Source of the DNA: Luteimicrobium sp042670205
GTDB lineage: Bacteria > Actinomycetota > Actinomycetes > Actinomycetales > Cellulomonadaceae
DNA length: 64,000 nt
NCBI RefSeq assembly: GCF_042670205.1
Contig: NZ_JBHUWD010000005.1
Span: forward strand, 1-64,000
Direction: 5' to 3'
Every line of letters starts with the position of its first letter. Positions within the stretch are counted from its first letter, which is position 1. A model generated the notes under the pieces. That model ran no database searches. It was not told where the DNA came from and was given only the letters and a program-made list of their open reading frames with translations. Position numbers and translations under genes: made by a program. Positions 1 through 10,521 of the stretch are shown piece by piece.

Positions 1-46
1 GATACCGACCCGGGCTCGGTATCTCGGCCGGATCTCGGTATCTCGC
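1..46. repeat. Cluster of GATACCGA / TCGGTATC repeats at left edge
   Basis: Positions 1-23 form a perfect hairpin: GATACCGA, a 7-nt CCCGGGC spacer, then TCGGTATC. A further direct copy of TCGGTATCTCG lies at about 34-44. The cluster sits downstream of lpqB and is cut by the window edge. It may be a terminator, a binding site or an extragenic repeat; the sequence alone does not decide. The remaining stretch to 229 shows no convincing gene. Confidence 0.5.
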
Positions 47-229
47 GGGGAAGGGCGGGTGGGGTCCGTGGCGACGTCGGCGGGAACTGCCGCGGGGCGG
101 GAGCAGGTGGTGTCGTGGCCTGGGGCACCGGCCCACGGTCCCGCACCCCGCCCGCGCGCCGGGCGCGGCGGTGCACCCGCGGTGCGTGACGTCGTCGGGC
201 GGGCGGCTGGGGGTGGGCCTCGGCCCGCG

Positions 230-2011
230 TCAGCCGGGGAAGGCGGCCGCCTCGACGCCCGTCGCGACGGACAGCCAGGTCGCTCCGGTGGCCCGGCGTC
301 CGAAGAGCTCGTGAGCCGTCGTCACCGCGTACAACGACGACTCGCCCCGGCCCGACGCGATCGACTCGACGTCCGAGACGGACGAGAGCGACCGCGCGTA
401 GTCGGCGACCGGCACGACGTTGACCGTCGGGCTCGTCGCGGTCCCCGCCCGGCCGAGCACCGCGAGGTCGTCCTCGTCGACCCACACGACCTGGCGCGCG
501 TCGGTCAGCGTCGCGCCGACCGTGACCGGGTCGGACAGCCGGACCGGCGCACCCGCCCCGCTGCGGACGACCCCGGCGAGATCCACCTGGACGCCCGTGG
601 CGCCCTCGGTCACGAGCGCGACGCGCGCGCCGTCGCGCGAGACCTGGACGGACCGAACCGTGCGGCCCTGCAGCCACGTCACCGCGAGCCGGACGTGCCG
701 CCCGTCGCGGTCGAACAGCTCGAGGTGCCCGTCCTCGCCGCGGGCCGACCAGATCCAGCGGAAGCGGTCGACCGAGGGGCTCGCCAGCGCGTCGCCGGTC
801 AGGAGCGTCCGACGGGCCTCGCCCGTGACCTGGACGAGCTGCGACGCCCCGACCCGGACGACCGCCGGGTTCCCGTTCGTCCCGACCGCGAGCGCCGTCA
901 CACCCGCGGGGGTGGAGACGGTGCCGTTCACGACCTCCTGCTTGCCGGTCGCCGACTGCAGCAGGCGCACCCGGTCGCCCGTGACGACGTACGGGTCGTC
1001 GCCCGGCGACGGGTCGCGCGACAGGCTCGCCGGACCGGTGACCTTCAGGGGGCTCCCCGCGACCTCCAGGCGCACGGACCGCACCTGCGGGAACTGGGTG
1101 AGGACCGCCGTGAGCTGCTGGAGCAGCACGGCCCGGTCGGTGCCGGACGCGGTGAGCGCCGGCGCCGTCAGGTCGACGGTCGCGACGCCGTCCTCGTCGA
1201 CGGCGACCGCGTCGACGCTCAGCGTCGTGCCCTCGGGCACCACGGAGTCGACCGAGTCGCGCAGCCACGCCACCGGACCCTGGAGCACGGCCTGCACGGA
1301 CTGCGTCTGGGCGGTGCGCTGCGGGAACCACCGCACGTCGGGGACGAGGACCTGGTGGTCCGTCGTCGGGAAGTAGACGCTCACCGACCGGTACACGTAC
1401 TCGAAGTTCGCCGCGGACATCTCGATACCGTCGTCGAGCTCGGTGATCCGCCACTGGCCGTCCTGGTCGGCCTCGAGCGTGAACGTGAGGTCCTTGGTGC
1501 GGTTCGGCGCCTCCTGCTGGAACTCCCCGTCCGACGCGACGGTCGCGAGCGAGGCGAGCCCGCCGTGCACGACGGTGCGCGCGCCCGGCGTCGGCGTCGG
1601 GGCGGCGGCCTTGCGGGCGCTCGCGGGCGTGGCCTGCGCGGCCGTCCGGACGGTGAGCGTCGGCTCGCCCGAGAAGACCGTCACCGAGTCCCACGGGTCC
1701 CAGCCGGTGGCGTCGGGCGCGAGGAACTCCTTCGCGACGGTGAAGTCGTCGCCGACGCCGGCCGCCTGCGCGTCGATGAACCCGCGGACGATCTCCAGCG
1801 GCGACGCGCCCTCCTGCGGGGAGTCGGGCGTGCCGAGGTAGACCGGCCCCGGTCCCGGGACCGCGGTGGTGCCGGCGTGGACGCCGCCCGTGACGGGCAG
1901 CGACGAGCACGCCGCGAGGACGGCCACGACGGTGGCCGCGAGCAGCGCCGCGCCGCGGCGGCTCCACGTGGCGCGCCGGGACGACGGCGCAGGTGTGGGT
2001 CCGGATCTCAC
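230..2011 (-). CDS. lpqB: LpqB family lipoprotein (MtrAB-associated)
   Basis: This 593-residue lipoprotein acts on the outer face of the membrane. The family is known to interact with the MtrB sensor and to affect MtrAB signalling. Residues 20-35 form a hydrophobic signal ending in a lipobox (LAAC, Cys35 as lipidation site). A GerMN-type domain follows, with the stretch GPVAWLRDSVDSVVPEGTTL near residues 265-285, then a beta-propeller-like C-terminal half with repeated short strands. The GTG start at 2011 overlaps the mtrB stop by 4 nt (GTGA), so translation is probably coupled. The frame stays open far upstream through mtrB, but lipobox position and coupling fix this start. The mtrA-mtrB-lpqB order is the standard actinobacterial one. 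Confidence 0.95.
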   Translation of the reverse strand: MRSGPTPAPSSRRATWSRRGAALLAATVVAVLAACSSLPVTGGVHAGTTAVPGPGPVYLGTPDSPQEGASPLEIVRGFIDAQAAGVGDDFTVAKEFLAPDATGWDPWDSVTVFSGEPTLTVRTAAQATPASARKAAAPTPTPGARTVVHGGLASLATVASDGEFQQEAPNRTKDLTFTLEADQDGQWRITELDDGIEMSAANFEYVYRSVSVYFPTTDHQVLVPDVRWFPQRTAQTQSVQAVLQGPVAWLRDSVDSVVPEGTTLSVDAVAVDEDGVATVDLTAPALTASGTDRAVLLQQLTAVLTQFPQVRSVRLEVAGSPLKVTGPASLSRDPSPGDDPYVVTGDRVRLLQSATGKQEVVNGTVSTPAGVTALAVGTNGNPAVVRVGASQLVQVTGEARRTLLTGDALASPSVDRFRWIWSARGEDGHLELFDRDGRHVRLAVTWLQGRTVRSVQVSRDGARVALVTEGATGVQVDLAGVVRSGAGAPVRLSDPVTVGATLTDARQVVWVDEDDLAVLGRAGTATSPTVNVVPVADYARSLSSVSDVESIASGRGESSLYAVTTAHELFGRRATGATWLSVATGVEAAAFPG

Positions 2012-3792
2012 GGGACCTCCTCGCCGTCGGTGCCGAGCACGTCGCGGTGGGCCCCGACCGTGAGGTCGGGCAGCGACGACGGGCCGCTGGTCTCGCGCCG
2101 GTCCGCCCCGGTCGCGGTGCCGAGCTCGACGTGCGCCTGCGCGGGCCAGGAACGCGGCACGTCGCTCGACGGCGCGAGCGGCAGCGGGGAGCCGACGAGC
2201 TGGATCCCGGCCCGGCGCGGCAGCGTGAGCCGGAACGCGGCGCCGCGCGCCGGGCGGCCCCACACCTCGAGCCACCCGCCGTGCAGGTGCGCGTCCTCGA
2301 GGGCGATCGCGAGGCCCAGCCCGGTGCCGCCCGTCGTGCGGGCGCGCGCCGGGTCGGCCCGCCAGAACCGGTCGAACACGTGCTCGCTCTCCCGTTCCGT
2401 GAGCCCCACGCCGAAGTCGCGGACGACCACGGCCACGGCGTCGTCGTCGCCGCCCACGTTGATCTCCACGGGCCGGCCCTCGGCGTGCTCGATCGCGTTC
2501 ACCACGAGGTTGCGCAGCACGCGCTCGATCCGGCGCGGGTCCAGGTCGGCGACGACCGGGTCGGGCGGGAGCTGGACCGAGACCCAGACGTCCTTGCGCT
2601 CGGCGAGCGTCAGGACGTTCTCGACGACGCCGTCCACGATCTTCGACAGGTTCGCCCGCTCGGCCTCCAGCCCGACGGCGCCGGCGTCGAACCGGGAGAT
2701 CTCGAGCAGGTCGGCGAGCAGCTCCTCGAACCGGTCGACCTGGGCACGCAGCAGCTCCGCGGACCGGCGCGCGGCCGGCGAGAAGTCCTCGCTCGACTCG
2801 TGCAGGACGTCGCCGGCCATCCGGATGGTCGTGAGCGGCGTGCGCAGCTCGTGGGACACGTCCGAGACGAACCGCCGCTGCAGCGTCGAGAGCTCCTCCC
2901 ACCGCGCGATCTGGACCTGGAGAGACTCGGCCATCCCGTTGAACGCGCGGCCCAGCGTCGCCATCTCGTCGGTGCCGCGCACAGCGAGGCGCTCGTCGAG
3001 GTGACCGTCGGCGAGGCGGCCGGCCACCCGCGCCGCGTTGCGCACGGGCGCCACGACCTGGCGCGTCACGAGGAAGGTCGAGATGCCGACCAGGCCCAGG
3101 AGCACGACCGCCCCGATCACGAGGACACCCTGGATGAACCGGAGCGTGTCCTCGTCGTCCTGCATGGAGTACAGGTAGTAGAGCTCGAAGGTCCCGACGA
3201 TCGGCACCTGGACCGTCGACCCCACGACGACGCCCGGTTCGACCGAGCCGTCGGCCTGCGGGATCCCCACCGACTGCCAGTACTGACCGCTGCCCTGCTC
3301 CACCTCGTTGCGCAGGTCGGACGAGATCAGCGGCAGGTAGCTCGCCGCGGACATCGCGTCGGTGACCGAACCGGCCGTCGTCGAGCCGGCGGGCTTGAGG
3401 AGGAACACGTCGCGGTTGCCCGAACCGCCGGTCTGCAGGCGCAGGACGGTGTCGTTGAGGAGCTGCTGCACCTCGGTCGAGTCCTTCGCGGACGCCGACG
3501 TGAACGTCGACTGCGTCTCCTGCGTCGACCGCTGCGACTCGAGCAGCACCTGGTCGACCCGCCGCTCGAACAGACCGTCCCGGACCGACTGCGAGAGGTA
3601 GGCGCCCAGCGTGAGGATGGCGAGGAAGCCGATGACGAGGGCCGTCGTGACGACCCGCACCTGGAGCGACGCCCGCCAGCCCTCGACGACGCGCCGGGGC
3701 AGCGCGAGGCACCAGCGCGAGACGCGGCGCCACGCCAGGCGCGCCCGCACCCCGAGCCCGCGGCTCGACCGTCGCCCCGCTACCACCCGCAC
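2008..3792 (-). CDS. mtrB: Sensor histidine kinase MtrB
   Basis: Membrane sensor kinase, about 594 residues, partner of MtrA in controlling cell-wall homeostasis and division. The order is TM1 (about 46-65), an extracytoplasmic sensor region, TM2 (about 219-242), HAMP (243-295), HisKA with the phospho-accepting His314 in VSDVSHELRTPL, then HATPase with an N box (NLVVNAIEHAEG), a G1 box (DFGVGL) and a G2 box (GGTGLGLAI). A roughly 70-residue tail follows the kinase core. The start is uncertain: in-frame GTG codons lie at 3837, 3792 and 3786. I chose 3792 because a GAGGACGAGG stretch precedes it; 3786 is nearly as good. The gap to mtrA is about 56 nt, and the gene runs into lpqB with a 4-nt overlap. 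Confidence 0.94.
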   Translation of the reverse strand: MRVVAGRRSSRGLGVRARLAWRRVSRWCLALPRRVVEGWRASLQVRVVTTALVIGFLAILTLGAYLSQSVRDGLFERRVDQVLLESQRSTQETQSTFTSASAKDSTEVQQLLNDTVLRLQTGGSGNRDVFLLKPAGSTTAGSVTDAMSAASYLPLISSDLRNEVEQGSGQYWQSVGIPQADGSVEPGVVVGSTVQVPIVGTFELYYLYSMQDDEDTLRFIQGVLVIGAVVLLGLVGISTFLVTRQVVAPVRNAARVAGRLADGHLDERLAVRGTDEMATLGRAFNGMAESLQVQIARWEELSTLQRRFVSDVSHELRTPLTTIRMAGDVLHESSEDFSPAARRSAELLRAQVDRFEELLADLLEISRFDAGAVGLEAERANLSKIVDGVVENVLTLAERKDVWVSVQLPPDPVVADLDPRRIERVLRNLVVNAIEHAEGRPVEINVGGDDDAVAVVVRDFGVGLTERESEHVFDRFWRADPARARTTGGTGLGLAIALEDAHLHGGWLEVWGRPARGAAFRLTLPRRAGIQLVGSPLPLAPSSDVPRSWPAQAHVELGTATGADRRETSGPSSLPDLTVGAHRDVLGTDGEEVP

Positions 3793-3848
3793 CGTCCTCG
3801 TCCTCGCGTCCCGACCCTTCTCCCCGACCGACAGCACCCCCGACGGGC

Positions 3849-4535
3849 TCAGCCCTGCGTCGTCGCCCCGGCCTTGTACCCGACGCCGCGCACGGTCAGG
3901 ACGATCTCCGGGTTCTCCGGGTCGTGCTCGACCTTGGACCGCAGGCGCTGGACGTGGACGTTGACGAGCCGCGTGTCCGCGGCGTGCCGGTAGCCCCAGA
4001 CCTTCTCCAGGAGGACCTCGCGGCTGAACACCTGCCACGGCTTGCGCGCGAGCGCGACGAGCAGGTCGAACTCGAGGGGCGTGAGCGCGATCGCCGCGCC
4101 GTCCCGCGTGACCCGGTGTCCCGTGACGTCGATCTCGACGTCCGCGACCTTGAGGACCTCGGGCATCGGGTCCTCGCTGCGGCGCAGGCGCGCCCGGATC
4201 CGCGCCACGAGCTCCTTGGGCTTGAACGGCTTGGAGATGTAGTCGTCGGCGCCCGACTCGAGGCCCGTCACGACGTCCACCGTGTCGCTCTTGGCCGTCA
4301 GCATGATGATGGGCGTGCCCGACTCGGCCCGGATCTCACGGCACACCTCCGTGCCGTCCTTGCCGGGCAGCATGAGGTCGAGCAGCACGAGGTCCGGCTG
4401 CGACGCACGGAACACGCCCAGCGCGGCGTCGCCGTCGGCGCAGAACACGGGTTCGAAACCCTCGGACTTCAGCACGATGCCGATCATCTCGGCGAGGGCG
4501 GTGTCGTCGTCGACCACCAGCACACGAGCTCTCAT
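3849..4535 (-). CDS. mtrA: DNA-binding response regulator MtrA
   Basis: OmpR/PhoB-type response regulator, 228 residues, the usual family length. The receiver domain (1-120) has the acidic pair at Asp9-Asp10, the phospho-acceptor Asp53 in VLLDLMLPGKDG, and a TAKS segment ending in the KPF lysine motif. The winged-helix DNA-binding domain (about 130-225) carries LTPLEFDLLVALARKP and the recognition segment RLVNVHVQRLRSKVE. In characterised actinobacteria MtrA controls cell-wall hydrolases and division genes, so the cell-wall genes in this window are plausible targets; that is inference. The ATG at 4535 lies 6 nt after a CAGACT box with no Shine-Dalgarno, suggesting a leaderless mRNA. Confidence 0.97.
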   Translation of the reverse strand: MRARVLVVDDDTALAEMIGIVLKSEGFEPVFCADGDAALGVFRASQPDLVLLDLMLPGKDGTEVCREIRAESGTPIIMLTAKSDTVDVVTGLESGADDYISKPFKPKELVARIRARLRRSEDPMPEVLKVADVEIDVTGHRVTRDGAAIALTPLEFDLLVALARKPWQVFSREVLLEKVWGYRHAADTRLVNVHVQRLRSKVEHDPENPEIVLTVRGVGYKAGATTQG

Positions 4536-4541
4536 GCCCGA

Positions 4542-4547
4542 AGTCTG
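4542..4547 (-). promoter_or_regulatory. Putative -10 box for leaderless mtrA
   Basis: On the minus strand CAGACT is followed by 6 nt (TCGGGC) and then the mtrA ATG. No ribosome binding site is present. The same spacing recurs at several other starts in the window, including a CAGAGT box before the gene at 15693. A matching -35 is not evident. Confidence 0.4.
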
Positions 4548-4760
4548 TCATGAGCCGCCGACCCCCGGGGGCAGGCACGACGGCGCTGCCGCGGCCCTTC
4601 CGGCGCGGCACGGCCGGGCGGCGCGGGACGCCGTGGGGGCGAACGGCTAGGGTTGCCGCACGCAGGGCAGGCGGCGTGCCGCACCACCTGCGCCGCGGCG
4701 CAGCGCCGGACCGTCGGCACGGTCCGCGCGGCCGGACCCGACGACGCGACCCGAGGACCG

Positions 4761-6179
4761 ATGAGCACACCCGACAGCGGGCCCGAGCAGCCCACCGGCG
4801 ACGAGCGCCCGGCGCCCCCGCCGCAGCCCCGGTACGGGCAGTACGCGCCCGGGTACGGGCCCGCTGGTGCGACGCCGCCGGGTCAGCCGGCGCCCGGTCA
4901 GCCGGGCGCGGGCCAGCCCGCCCCCGGCCAGTACGGGCCGCCGGGCTACGGGCAGCCTGCGGCGGGGCAGCCCGGCTACGGCCAGCCGTCCTCCGGGCAG
5001 CCTCGGTACGGGCAATACGGCGCCGGCTACGGCCAGCAGACGTACGGGCAGCCGACCTACGGGCCGCCCGGGTACGGGCCGCCCGGGGCGCCGCCGCTCG
5101 CGCCCGCGGACCAGCGCCCGGGGATCGTCCCGCTGCGCCCGCTCGGGCTCGGCGACGTGTACGACGGCGCGTTCCGCGCGATCCGCCACAACCCCAAGGT
5201 CGTCCTCGGGCTGCCGGCGCTGCTGTCCGTCTTCTCGGCGACCGTGTCCGCCGTCGCCGCGTGGCTCGCGCTGGGCCAGCTGTCGTGGCTGTACGACGTC
5301 CTCGACGACGTCAGCACCGGACGGACGACGTCGGTCGAGGACCCGTCGGCGTCGACCGTGTGGGGGCTGGGGCTGCTGTTCCTCGCGGCGGTCGTGGTGC
5401 AGGTCGTCGTGAGCGTCCTCGCGAACGGGCTGGTCATCTCGAGCGTCGGTCGCTCGGTGCTCGGCCGGGTCGCCACGCCGGGCGAGGTGTGGACCGCCGT
5501 GCGCGGTCGCCGCCTGGGCGGTCTCGTGGTGCTGTCGCTGTTCACGTCGGCCATCCCTGTCGCCGCCCTGGCCGTCTGGCTCGTGCTCCTCGTCCTGATC
5601 GCGCAGGCGTCCACGGGCGCGGCGGTCGCGTTCGGGGTGGTCGGGTTCCTCGCGCTCCTCGTGGGCCTCGTCTGGTTCTGGGTGCACGTCGTGTTCGCGG
5701 CGCCCGCCTACGTGCTCGAGCGCGTCGGACCGCGCCAGGCGATCGGGCGCGCGTGGGCCCTGGTGCGCGGGTCGTTCTGGCGCGTCTTCGGGATCGTGGT
5801 GCTGACGCTCGTCATCACCTACCTGATGTCGTACATCGTGCAGATCCCGTTCAGCATCCTCGCGTCGGTCGTCGGGCTCGGCACCGCGTCCTCGGACTCG
5901 CTGTCCGGCGGCGCGCTCGTGGCCTACCTCGTCGGTTCGGGCGTCGGCGCGCTGGTCGCGAGCACGCTCGCGACGGCGTTCCTCGGCAGCGTCGTCGCGC
6001 TCCTCTACATCGACCAGCGGATGCGGCGCGAGGGCCTCGACGTCGCGCTCGCCGCCGCGGCCGCGGCACCCGGCCCGACCGACCCCGGCCAGCCCCCGGC
6101 CTCGACCCCGCCGCCCACGCAGCCGGGGATGTGGGACGGCTCGGGCGGCCCGACGCCGCCGGGGTCCTCGGGGCTGTGA
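4761..6179 (+). CDS. Pro/Gly/Tyr-rich membrane protein, GPDPase-membrane-domain type
   Basis: A 472-residue protein. Residues 1-115 are a low-complexity cytoplasmic segment rich in Pro, Gly, Tyr and Gln with repeated YGQP/PGYG motifs. Then comes the characteristic motif IVPLRPLGLGDVYDGAFRAI and about six membrane segments. This layout matches actinobacterial proteins annotated with the glycerophosphoryl diester phosphodiesterase membrane domain, which lack the catalytic domain; the molecular role is unknown. A second Pro-rich tail ends the protein. The ATG at 4761 has CGAGGACCG just before it. It is the first gene of a coupled operon: its stop overlaps the DUF4129 start by 4 nt (GTGA). Confidence 0.85.
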   Translation: MSTPDSGPEQPTGDERPAPPPQPRYGQYAPGYGPAGATPPGQPAPGQPGAGQPAPGQYGPPGYGQPAAGQPGYGQPSSGQPRYGQYGAGYGQQTYGQPTYGPPGYGPPGAPPLAPADQRPGIVPLRPLGLGDVYDGAFRAIRHNPKVVLGLPALLSVFSATVSAVAAWLALGQLSWLYDVLDDVSTGRTTSVEDPSASTVWGLGLLFLAAVVVQVVVSVLANGLVISSVGRSVLGRVATPGEVWTAVRGRRLGGLVVLSLFTSAIPVAALAVWLVLLVLIAQASTGAAVAFGVVGFLALLVGLVWFWVHVVFAAPAYVLERVGPRQAIGRAWALVRGSFWRVFGIVVLTLVITYLMSYIVQIPFSILASVVGLGTASSDSLSGGALVAYLVGSGVGALVASTLATAFLGSVVALLYIDQRMRREGLDVALAAAAAAPGPTDPGQPPASTPPPTQPGMWDGSGGPTPPGSSGL

Positions 6180-6853
6180 CCGCCGTCGGCCTGCTCGTGC
6201 GCGCGTCCGGGGTGCGGCTCGACGGGCCGCCCGTGACCCCGGACGGCCCGACGGCGCAGCGCTGGGCGGTCGACGAGCTGTCCCGGCCCGAGTACCACCA
6301 GCGCGAGTCGCTCCTGGTCCGCTTCCTGCACTGGCTCGGTGAGCTGTTCGACGGCGCCCCGACGCTCGGGATGCCACCCGGGTGGGCGGCGGTCGTCGTC
6401 GTGGCGGTGGTGCTCGCCGTCGTGGGCGGCGCCCTGGTGATCGCGGGCCCGGTGCGCCGCACCCGGCGCGTGCGCACCGCTCGCCCGGTCTTCGACGACG
6501 CCGCCCGGTCCGCGGCGGAGCTGCGCGCGCTCGCCGACGAGGCCGCCGCCCGCGGGGCCTGGGACGAGGCCGTCGTCGAGCGCTTCCGGGCGCTCGTCCG
6601 TGGGCTCGAGGAGCGGGTCGTCCTCGCCGAGGTGCCGGGTCGCACCGCCGACGAGGCGGCGCGCGACGCGTCCGGGGCGTTCGACGACGACCTCGCCCCG
6701 GGCCTCGAGTCCGCGGCCCGCACGTTCGACGACGTCCGCTACGGCGGCCGCCACGCCGGCCCCGACGACGACGCCGCCCTCCGGCGCCTCGACGAGGCGC
6801 TCCGGGCGCGCGCACCCCGCCGCGCCGACGTCCCCGTGGGGGCGGACGCATGA
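6176..6853 (+). CDS. DUF4129 domain-containing protein
   Basis: A 225-residue protein starting at a GTG that overlaps the previous stop (GTGA). A short N-terminal extracytoplasmic part is followed by one strong membrane helix (about 68-92, rich in Val and Ala). A cytoplasmic C-terminal domain carries the DUF4129 pattern: ARGAWDEAVVERFRALVRGL, the PGRTADEAAR turn, and a terminal FDDVRYGGR motif. DUF4129 proteins are typically coded beside MoxR and DUF58 genes, and some are fused to transglutaminase-like domains elsewhere. No enzymatic residues are visible here, so a structural or assembly role in a MoxR membrane complex is the best inference. Confidence 0.9.
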   Translation: MTAVGLLVRASGVRLDGPPVTPDGPTAQRWAVDELSRPEYHQRESLLVRFLHWLGELFDGAPTLGMPPGWAAVVVVAVVLAVVGGALVIAGPVRRTRRVRTARPVFDDAARSAAELRALADEAAARGAWDEAVVERFRALVRGLEERVVLAEVPGRTADEAARDASGAFDDDLAPGLESAARTFDDVRYGGRHAGPDDDAALRRLDEALRARAPRRADVPVGADA

Positions 6854-8132
6854 GCGCGGGCCGGCCCGGCACGACCGCCGCTCCCCCGGTACCGGCGTCG
6901 ACCGACCCGTTCGGGGCGCCCGTGCCGCAGCGTCACCCGGGCGGCTCCGGCCCGGTGCGCGGCGACGGCACCACCACGCGCACGAGGGCCGCCCGCCGGT
7001 GGCGCGCCGTCCGCTGGGTCGTGGCCCTGCTCCTGCTCGGCGCGTTCGTCACGCTCCTCCTGGCGCTGCTGCGGCCGCCGTCGTCGGACGTGCCCTTCGC
7101 ACCCGACGCGGCCGGGCCGGACGGGAGCCGCGCCGTCGCGCAGATCCTGGGGCATCACGGCGTCCACGTGACGTACACGCGGTCGGCCGAGGACGCCGCG
7201 CGACGCGCGACCGCCAGCACGACGCTCGCGGTGCTCCCCGGCGACACGACGGGCGACGACCTCAGCGACGCCGACCTGCGGCTCCTCGCGGGGACCGACG
7301 CCGACCTCGCGATCCTCGGCCCGAGCGACGCGTCGCTGACCGCCCTCGCTCCCGAGCTGACGTGGGGCTACGGCGGTGGCTTCGTCACGACGAGCTCCGC
7401 GAGCTGCTCCGACCCGGACGCGCGCGCCGCCGGGACGATCACGAGCGCGGGCGGAGGTCTGACCGCGCTCGACCCCGGCGACCCGGGCGTCACCACCTGC
7501 TTCCCGCCCGAGGCCGCCGAGCGCGGCACGGGCTCGTACGCGGTCGTCGACGGCGCTCGCCGGGTGGCCGTGCTCGACGACCCCGCCATCGCCACGAACG
7601 CGCACCTCGCCGAGGCGGGCAACGCGGCGCTCGTCCTGCGGATGCTGGGCCGGGACGCCGAGCTCGTCTGGCTGGTCCCCGAGCGCGACCGTGCCGCCGA
7701 CGCGTCCGGCACCACCGGGGTGGCCGCGCTGCTCCCGCCGGGCTCGGGCGCCGTGGCGGCCTGGCTCCTCGTGGTCGCGGCCGTCGCCGTCGTGTGGCGC
7801 GGCCGGCGGCTCGGCCCGCTCGTCCCCGAGGACCTGCCCGTCGTGGTCCGCGCCTCCGAGGCGACGCGAGGCCGCGGCCGCCTGTACCGGGCGGGCGGCT
7901 CGCGCGGCCACGCGGCCGCCGGGCTGCGGGCCGCGACCGCGTCCCGCCTCGGCACCCGCCTCGGCGTGCCCGCCGGGGCGGCCCCCGACGCGCTCGTCGA
8001 CGCGGTGGTCCGCGCGACCGGGCGCCCCGCGACCGACGTCCACGGGCTGCTGTACGGCCCACCCCCGCCCGACGACGCCGCGCTGCTCACGCTCGCGCGG
8101 CACCTCGACGACCTGGAGAGCGAGGTCCGACC

Positions 8133-8136
<4 letters not shown>
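6850..8136 (+). CDS. DUF4350 domain-containing membrane protein
   Basis: A 428-residue protein starting at an ATG that overlaps the DUF4129 stop (ATGA). A cytoplasmic N-terminus of about 55 residues is followed by TM1 (about 57-77). The extracytoplasmic DUF4350 domain contains PDGSRAVAQILGHHGVHV and LAVLPGDTTGDDLSDADLRLL, a fold related to periplasmic amidotransferase-like domains. TM2 lies near residues 300-320, with a cytoplasmic tail of about 110 residues. A Cys pair in the extracytoplasmic part could form a disulfide. The function of the family is unknown; genetic linkage to MoxR/DUF58 is the main clue. The stop overlaps the moxR start. Confidence 0.9.
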
Positions 8137-9179
<1,043 letters not shown>

Positions 9180-9225
9180 GGCTGGTCCGGGTGGGCACCG
9201 CCCGACGCCGCCCGCGGCGGCACGC

Positions 9226-10521
9226 GTGATCGTCACCTGGCGGGCGGTCGCGCTCGCGGGCGTGCTCACGCTCGCGGTGCTCGTCGCTCCCCACGCGGCC
9301 ACCGTGCTCGTGGCCACGCTCGTCGTCGTGCTCGCCTGCGCGGTCGACGTCGCGTGGGCAGCGAGCCCGCGCGACGTGGTGATCGAGCGCGAGGTCACGC
9401 CGTCGGCGGTGCGGCTCGGCGGGACGGCGCGCAGCGTGCTGACGCTCCGCAACGGGTCCCGGCGTGCGCTGCGCGGGATCGTCCGCGACGCCTGGGTGCC
9501 GTCCGCGGGGACCCACGAGAACCGTCACCCTCTCGCGCTGGCTCCCGGCGAGGCGACGCGCACCAGCACCCGCCTCGTCCCGGAGCGCCGCGGCGACCGC
9601 GCGGCCGGCGCCGTGACGGTCCGCTCGCTCGGCCCGCTGCGTCTGGCCGGCCGGCAGGCCTCCCTGCCCGTCCGCGGTCGCCTGCGCGTCCTGCCCGAGT
9701 TCGCGTCCCGCAAGCACCTGCCCTCCCGCCTCGCCCGGCTCCGCGAGCTCGACGGCCGGGCGACCGTCCAGGTGCGCGGCGAGGGGACCGAGTTCGACTC
9801 GCTGCGCGAGTACGTCATCGGCGACGACGTCCGGTCCATCGACTGGCGCGCGACCGCTCGCCGGGGGGACGTCGTCGTGCGGACGTGGCGGCCCGAGCGG
9901 GACCGGCGCGTCGTCGTCGTGCTCGACACCTCCCGCACCGCCGCGGCCCGCGTCGGCGACCAGCCGCGTCTCGACGCCGGCATCGAGGCGGCGCTCCTGC
10001 TCGCCGCGCTCGCGTCGCACGCCGGCGACCGCGTCGACGTGCTCGCCTACGACCGGTCCGTCCGGGCGCGGGTCCGCGGGGCCGCCGGGACCCGGCTGCT
10101 GCCCACGCTCGCCGAGGCACTCGCGACGATCGAGCCCGCCCTCGTCGAGGCGGACTGGCCCGGGCTCGTCGGGCAGGTGCGGGCCCTGGTGTCGCAGCGC
10201 GCGCTCGTCGTGCTCGTGACGACCCTCGACCCGGCCGCCGTCGAGACCGGGCTGCTGCCCGTCGTCGGGCCGCTCGCCGCGCGGCACCAGGTGCTCGTCG
10301 CGTCCGTCGCGGACCCCGAGCTCGACGCGCTGCGGACCGCCCGGGAGACCAGCGCCGAGGTGTACGACGCCGCCGCGGCCGAGCGCGTGGGGCTCGAGCG
10401 TGCGGCGGTCGCCGGGATCCTGAGGCAGCGCGGTGCGGAGGTCGTCGAGGCGGGGCCGGACGCGCTGGCCCCGCGCGTCGCGGACGCGTATCTCGCGCTC
10501 AAGGCGGCCGGCCGCCTCTGA
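9226..10521 (+). CDS. DUF58 domain-containing protein
   Basis: A 431-residue protein with two N-terminal membrane helices (about 7-42) separated by a few residues. A beta-rich domain follows, then the DUF58 signature YVIGDDVRSIDWRATAR near residue 196. A von Willebrand-A-like fold starts at VVVVLDTSRT, with Asp as the likely metal-site residue. DUF58 proteins pair with MoxR ATPases, which probably act on them. The GTG at 9226 is the only in-frame start close to the moxR end that keeps both membrane helices; no strong Shine-Dalgarno is present. The palindromic element at 10522-10645 begins immediately after the stop. Confidence 0.93.
   Translation: MIVTWRAVALAGVLTLAVLVAPHAATVLVATLVVVLACAVDVAWAASPRDVVIEREVTPSAVRLGGTARSVLTLRNGSRRALRGIVRDAWVPSAGTHENRHPLALAPGEATRTSTRLVPERRGDRAAGAVTVRSLGPLRLAGRQASLPVRGRLRVLPEFASRKHLPSRLARLRELDGRATVQVRGEGTEFDSLREYVIGDDVRSIDWRATARRGDVVVRTWRPERDRRVVVVLDTSRTAAARVGDQPRLDAGIEAALLLAALASHAGDRVDVLAYDRSVRARVRGAAGTRLLPTLAEALATIEPALVEADWPGLVGQVRALVSQRALVVLVTTLDPAAVETGLLPVVGPLAARHQVLVASVADPELDALRTARETSAEVYDAAAAERVGLERAAVAGILRQRGAEVVEAGPDALAPRVADAYLALKAAGRL

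Noticed and set aside
1..229. Start of a comF-like gene on the minus strand at the left edge
   Set aside because: comF often follows lpqB, but no convincing start, ribosome binding site or motif is visible in the 229 nt.
59..3004. Very long plus-strand open frame opposite lpqB and mtrB
   Set aside because: It is antisense to two well-recognised genes, has an Arg/Gly/Asp-rich composition typical of GC-rich shadow frames, and shows no domain.
2012..3733. Long upstream extension of the lpqB frame
   Set aside because: It runs through mtrB in another frame. The lipobox at residue 35 and the GTGA overlap fix the start at 2011.
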